Source: an uncultured Acidobacteriota bacterium
GTDB taxonomy: Bacteria; Acidobacteriota; Vicinamibacteria; Vicinamibacterales; CAVVIG01
Direction: 5' to 3'
NCBI GenBank assembly: GCA_902825985.1
Contig: CADEDC010000029.1
Span: forward strand, 1-63,909
Length of the DNA stretch: 63,909 nt
Within the stretch, counting starts at the first letter, position 1, and every line of letters starts with the position of its first letter. Shown in pieces: positions 62,242 to 63,909 of this stretch. A program made the position numbers and the translations under genes. The notes below the pieces were generated by a model. That model searched no databases, was not told the DNA's origin, and saw only the letters and a program-made list of their open reading frames with translations.

Positions 62242-62913
62242 GTGACACGTCTGTACCTCGTTCGCCACGGCGCGACGCGCCTCAGTGCCGAAGACCGCTT
62301 CGCCGGCAGCACCGACGTCGAGCTCTCGGACGACGGGCGGGCCCAGGCGGCGGCGCTCGGGCGGCGCCTGCGGGCCGAGCGCATCGACGCGGCCTATGCC
62401 AGCCCGATGGCGCGGGCCCGCGAGACGGCGGCCATTGCCAGCGCCCCGAGCGGATTGACGATCGCCGTCGCCGACGGCATGCACGAGATCGACCACGGCC
62501 ACTGGGAAGGATTGACGCGTCGCGAAGTCGAGGTGCGCTATCCGATCGAGTACGCGTCGTGGGAAGAGGATCCATTCACGTTCGCCCCGCGCGGCGGCGA
62601 ATCGGGCGCCGCCGTGCTGGCACGCGCCCTGACGTCGCTGCGCCAGATCCTCGATCGGCACGCCGGCCAGCGGATTCTCGTCGTGTCGCACAAGGCGACG
62701 ATTCGGCTGGTCCTGAGCAGCCTGCTCGGCTTCGATCCGCGCGGCTATCGCGACCGCCTCGATCAGGCGCCGGCCTGCGTCAACGTCCTCGACTTCCGCG
62801 ATCCGGTGCGCGCCCGCCTGATCCTGTTCAACGACACGTCACATTACGCGGCGGTGTCTCCCGGTCCGCACGCCCACCTGTCGAAGTGGTGGGATCCGCC
62901 GCCGGCGTCGTAG
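62242..62913 (+). CDS. Histidine phosphatase family protein (phosphoglycerate mutase-like)
   Basis: 223 residues, GTG start. Phospho-His motif LVRHGATRLS near residue 8, second Arg in ASPMARARETA, EIDHGHWEGL and the second catalytic His in VVSHKATIRL. Members include CobC (alpha-ribazole phosphatase) and various small-molecule phosphatases; substrate not assignable. Tail-to-tail with the metallo-beta-lactamase-fold gene (17 bp). Confidence 0.9.
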   Translation: MTRLYLVRHGATRLSAEDRFAGSTDVELSDDGRAQAAALGRRLRAERIDAAYASPMARARETAAIASAPSGLTIAVADGMHEIDHGHWEGLTRREVEVRYPIEYASWEEDPFTFAPRGGESGAAVLARALTSLRQILDRHAGQRILVVSHKATIRLVLSSLLGFDPRGYRDRLDQAPACVNVLDFRDPVRARLILFNDTSHYAAVSPGPHAHLSKWWDPPPAS

Positions 62914-62930
62914 CCGCCGCCGGCCCGGCC

Positions 62931-63797
62931 TCACGCGATTCGAAGATCTTCGCCGTCGCGCGGGATGAGGACGGTCGTCGTGGTCGATGGACGGCCGACG
63001 CTGGCGCGCAGGCGATCTCGCGTCAGCAGGCAGTGATTGACGGCCTCCAGGTGAACCGCAACGATCGTGGCCCGCGGCGCCGCCTCACACACCCGCAGCA
63101 CGTCCGCCACCCCCATGATGATCGGACCACCCTCGAGAAACTGCGCGTCTCCGGCGTTGACCAGGATGACATCCGGCCTGTGAGTGCCGATGGCGTCTGC
63201 CACCTCGGGGCACCACACCGTGTCGCCGGCGATGTAGACGGTGGGCGAACCGCGGCGGCTCAGCACGTAGCCGGATACCGCCCCCATCCGCGTCCCGACC
63301 GCGCCGCGGCCGTGCTGCCCGCCGGTGCGTGTGAGGGTGATTCCCGCCCAGTCCAGCGTGACATCGACCGTTCGGACGTCGGAGAAGCCGGCTTGCGTCA
63401 CCCGCGCCGTGTCGGCGGGCTGTGCGAAGAGCGTTCCGTTGCCTGGCAACAGCTCGCGTGCGACCGCGTCCCAGTGATCGAAATGGGTGTGGGTCAGCAG
63501 CGTTGCGTCGATGCCAGCCACCACCTGCGCCGCCGGGACCGGCAGGGGCACCAGGGGATTGGCGCGGGGGTTCGGCGAGTTGTTGACCGCCGGCATCGTC
63601 CCGGCGTCGCCGAGCCACGGGTCGAGCAACAGGGTCCGTCCGGCGTACCGGATCCGGCAGGTGGCGTTGCGTATCAGCTGAATGCGCACCTCGCTGGCGG
63701 CGGTCGCGCCGTCCTGCCGTGACGCGAGAGCCGGGGCGGCCAGCCCCATCGTCATGGTGGCCGTCGACTGCAGGAACGCCCGTCTGGTGAGTGGCAT
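62931..63797 (-). CDS. Tat-exported metallo-beta-lactamase-fold hydrolase (UlaG-like)
   Basis: 288 residues. Twin-arginine signal LTRRAFLQSTATMTMGLAAPALA, then an MBL fold with the metal motif THTHFDHWDA (HxHxDH) near residue 104, later GGQHGRG, the bridging Asp in YIAGDTVW and a C-terminal His in VAVHLEAVNH. Resembles UlaG/YtnP-type proteins (L-ascorbate-6-P lactonase group). It would act in the periplasm; substrate unknown. Start at 63797 (MPLTRRAF) gives a standard Tat N-terminus. Confidence 0.9.
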   Translation of the reverse strand: MPLTRRAFLQSTATMTMGLAAPALASRQDGATAASEVRIQLIRNATCRIRYAGRTLLLDPWLGDAGTMPAVNNSPNPRANPLVPLPVPAAQVVAGIDATLLTHTHFDHWDAVARELLPGNGTLFAQPADTARVTQAGFSDVRTVDVTLDWAGITLTRTGGQHGRGAVGTRMGAVSGYVLSRRGSPTVYIAGDTVWCPEVADAIGTHRPDVILVNAGDAQFLEGGPIIMGVADVLRVCEAAPRATIVAVHLEAVNHCLLTRDRLRASVGRPSTTTTVLIPRDGEDLRIA

Positions 63798-63854
63798 GAT
63801 CGTCAGGGTGAGGCGGCAGGCCGCGGTCGTATCGCCTGCATGCACTCGGCAAAC

Positions 63855-63909
63855 TGGTGGGCGCTATAGGACTCGAACCTATGACCTCGTGCGTGTGAAG
63901 CACGCGCTC
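63855..63909 (-). tRNA. tRNA-Val(CAC), 3' part (5' end beyond window)
   Basis: Reading the minus strand: end of the D stem, then anticodon stem CGTGC / GCACG with 7-nt loop TTCACAC (anticodon CAC, reads GUG), variable region AGGTC, T arm ATAGG-TTCGAGT-CCTAT, and acceptor strand followed by an encoded ACCA at 63855-63858. Only about 55 nt are present. The MBL gene begins 58 bp downstream of its 3' end. Confidence 0.93.

Overview
The window is about 64 kb of very GC-rich, gene-dense bacterial chromosome. Gene content and style point to an Acidobacteriota member of the Vicinamibacteria type: a three-subunit (type B) succinate dehydrogenase, a two-subunit 2-oxoglutarate:ferredoxin oxidoreductase in place of OGDH, two-subunit glycyl-tRNA synthetase, endonuclease-type MutL, a secreted 'GCL' protein, and high G+C. 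This taxonomic guess is inference from gene content; there is no rRNA in the window. I see no phage, insertion sequence, CRISPR array or integrated element. Most lines of a six-frame translation here are antisense shadows caused by the high GC.

Layout. 0-3 kb: tail of a probable secretion-associated protein, a diacylglycerol-kinase-like lipid kinase, and serA on the minus strand. 3.1-15.6 kb: a central-carbon block with icd, mdh, an OFA-type MFS transporter, sdhCAB (minus), sucCD and korAB, which together cover much of the TCA cycle. 15.6-28.5 kb: housekeeping (ndk, dcd, gamma-carbonic anhydrase, hisS, aspS, phoH-ybeY-CNNM/HlyC-era, recO-glyQ-glyS). 28.6-36.9 kb: a 35-codon membrane microprotein, ppdK with an unusual basic tail, corA-mutL, a membrane-anchored trypsin-like protease, mscL and a SLOG-like protein. 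36.9-45.9 kb: rarA and an rRNA/tRNA methyltransferase (minus), greA, a patatin-like protein that has lost its catalytic serine, a Cys/Met PLP enzyme, a TrkA_N-DHH protein and uvrB. 45.9-49.4 kb: an Mla/MCE lipid-transport operon with YtxH and DUF948-like partners. 49.6-53.4 kb: a GT87-like membrane protein, a flippase and a GT4 glycosyltransferase (surface polysaccharide). 53.4-57.1 kb: a fused amino-acid ABC receptor/permease with its ATPase, MgtC, and an aldo/keto reductase. 57.2-63.9 kb: RapA, Sua5, a secreted protein, a histidine phosphatase, a Tat-exported metallo-beta-lactamase-fold protein and a partial tRNA-Val.

The most interesting signals are small. A recurring arrangement puts a -10-like hexamer exactly 6 nt before the start codon, which predicts leaderless mRNAs. 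A conserved-looking patatin fold carries Gly in the nucleophile position. The MCE protein has five repeats at an exact 34-residue period. Two DnaA-box-like 9-mers lie 12 bp apart in the icd leader. PpdK has a histone-like tail. I did not find a convincing wholly new multi-gene system.
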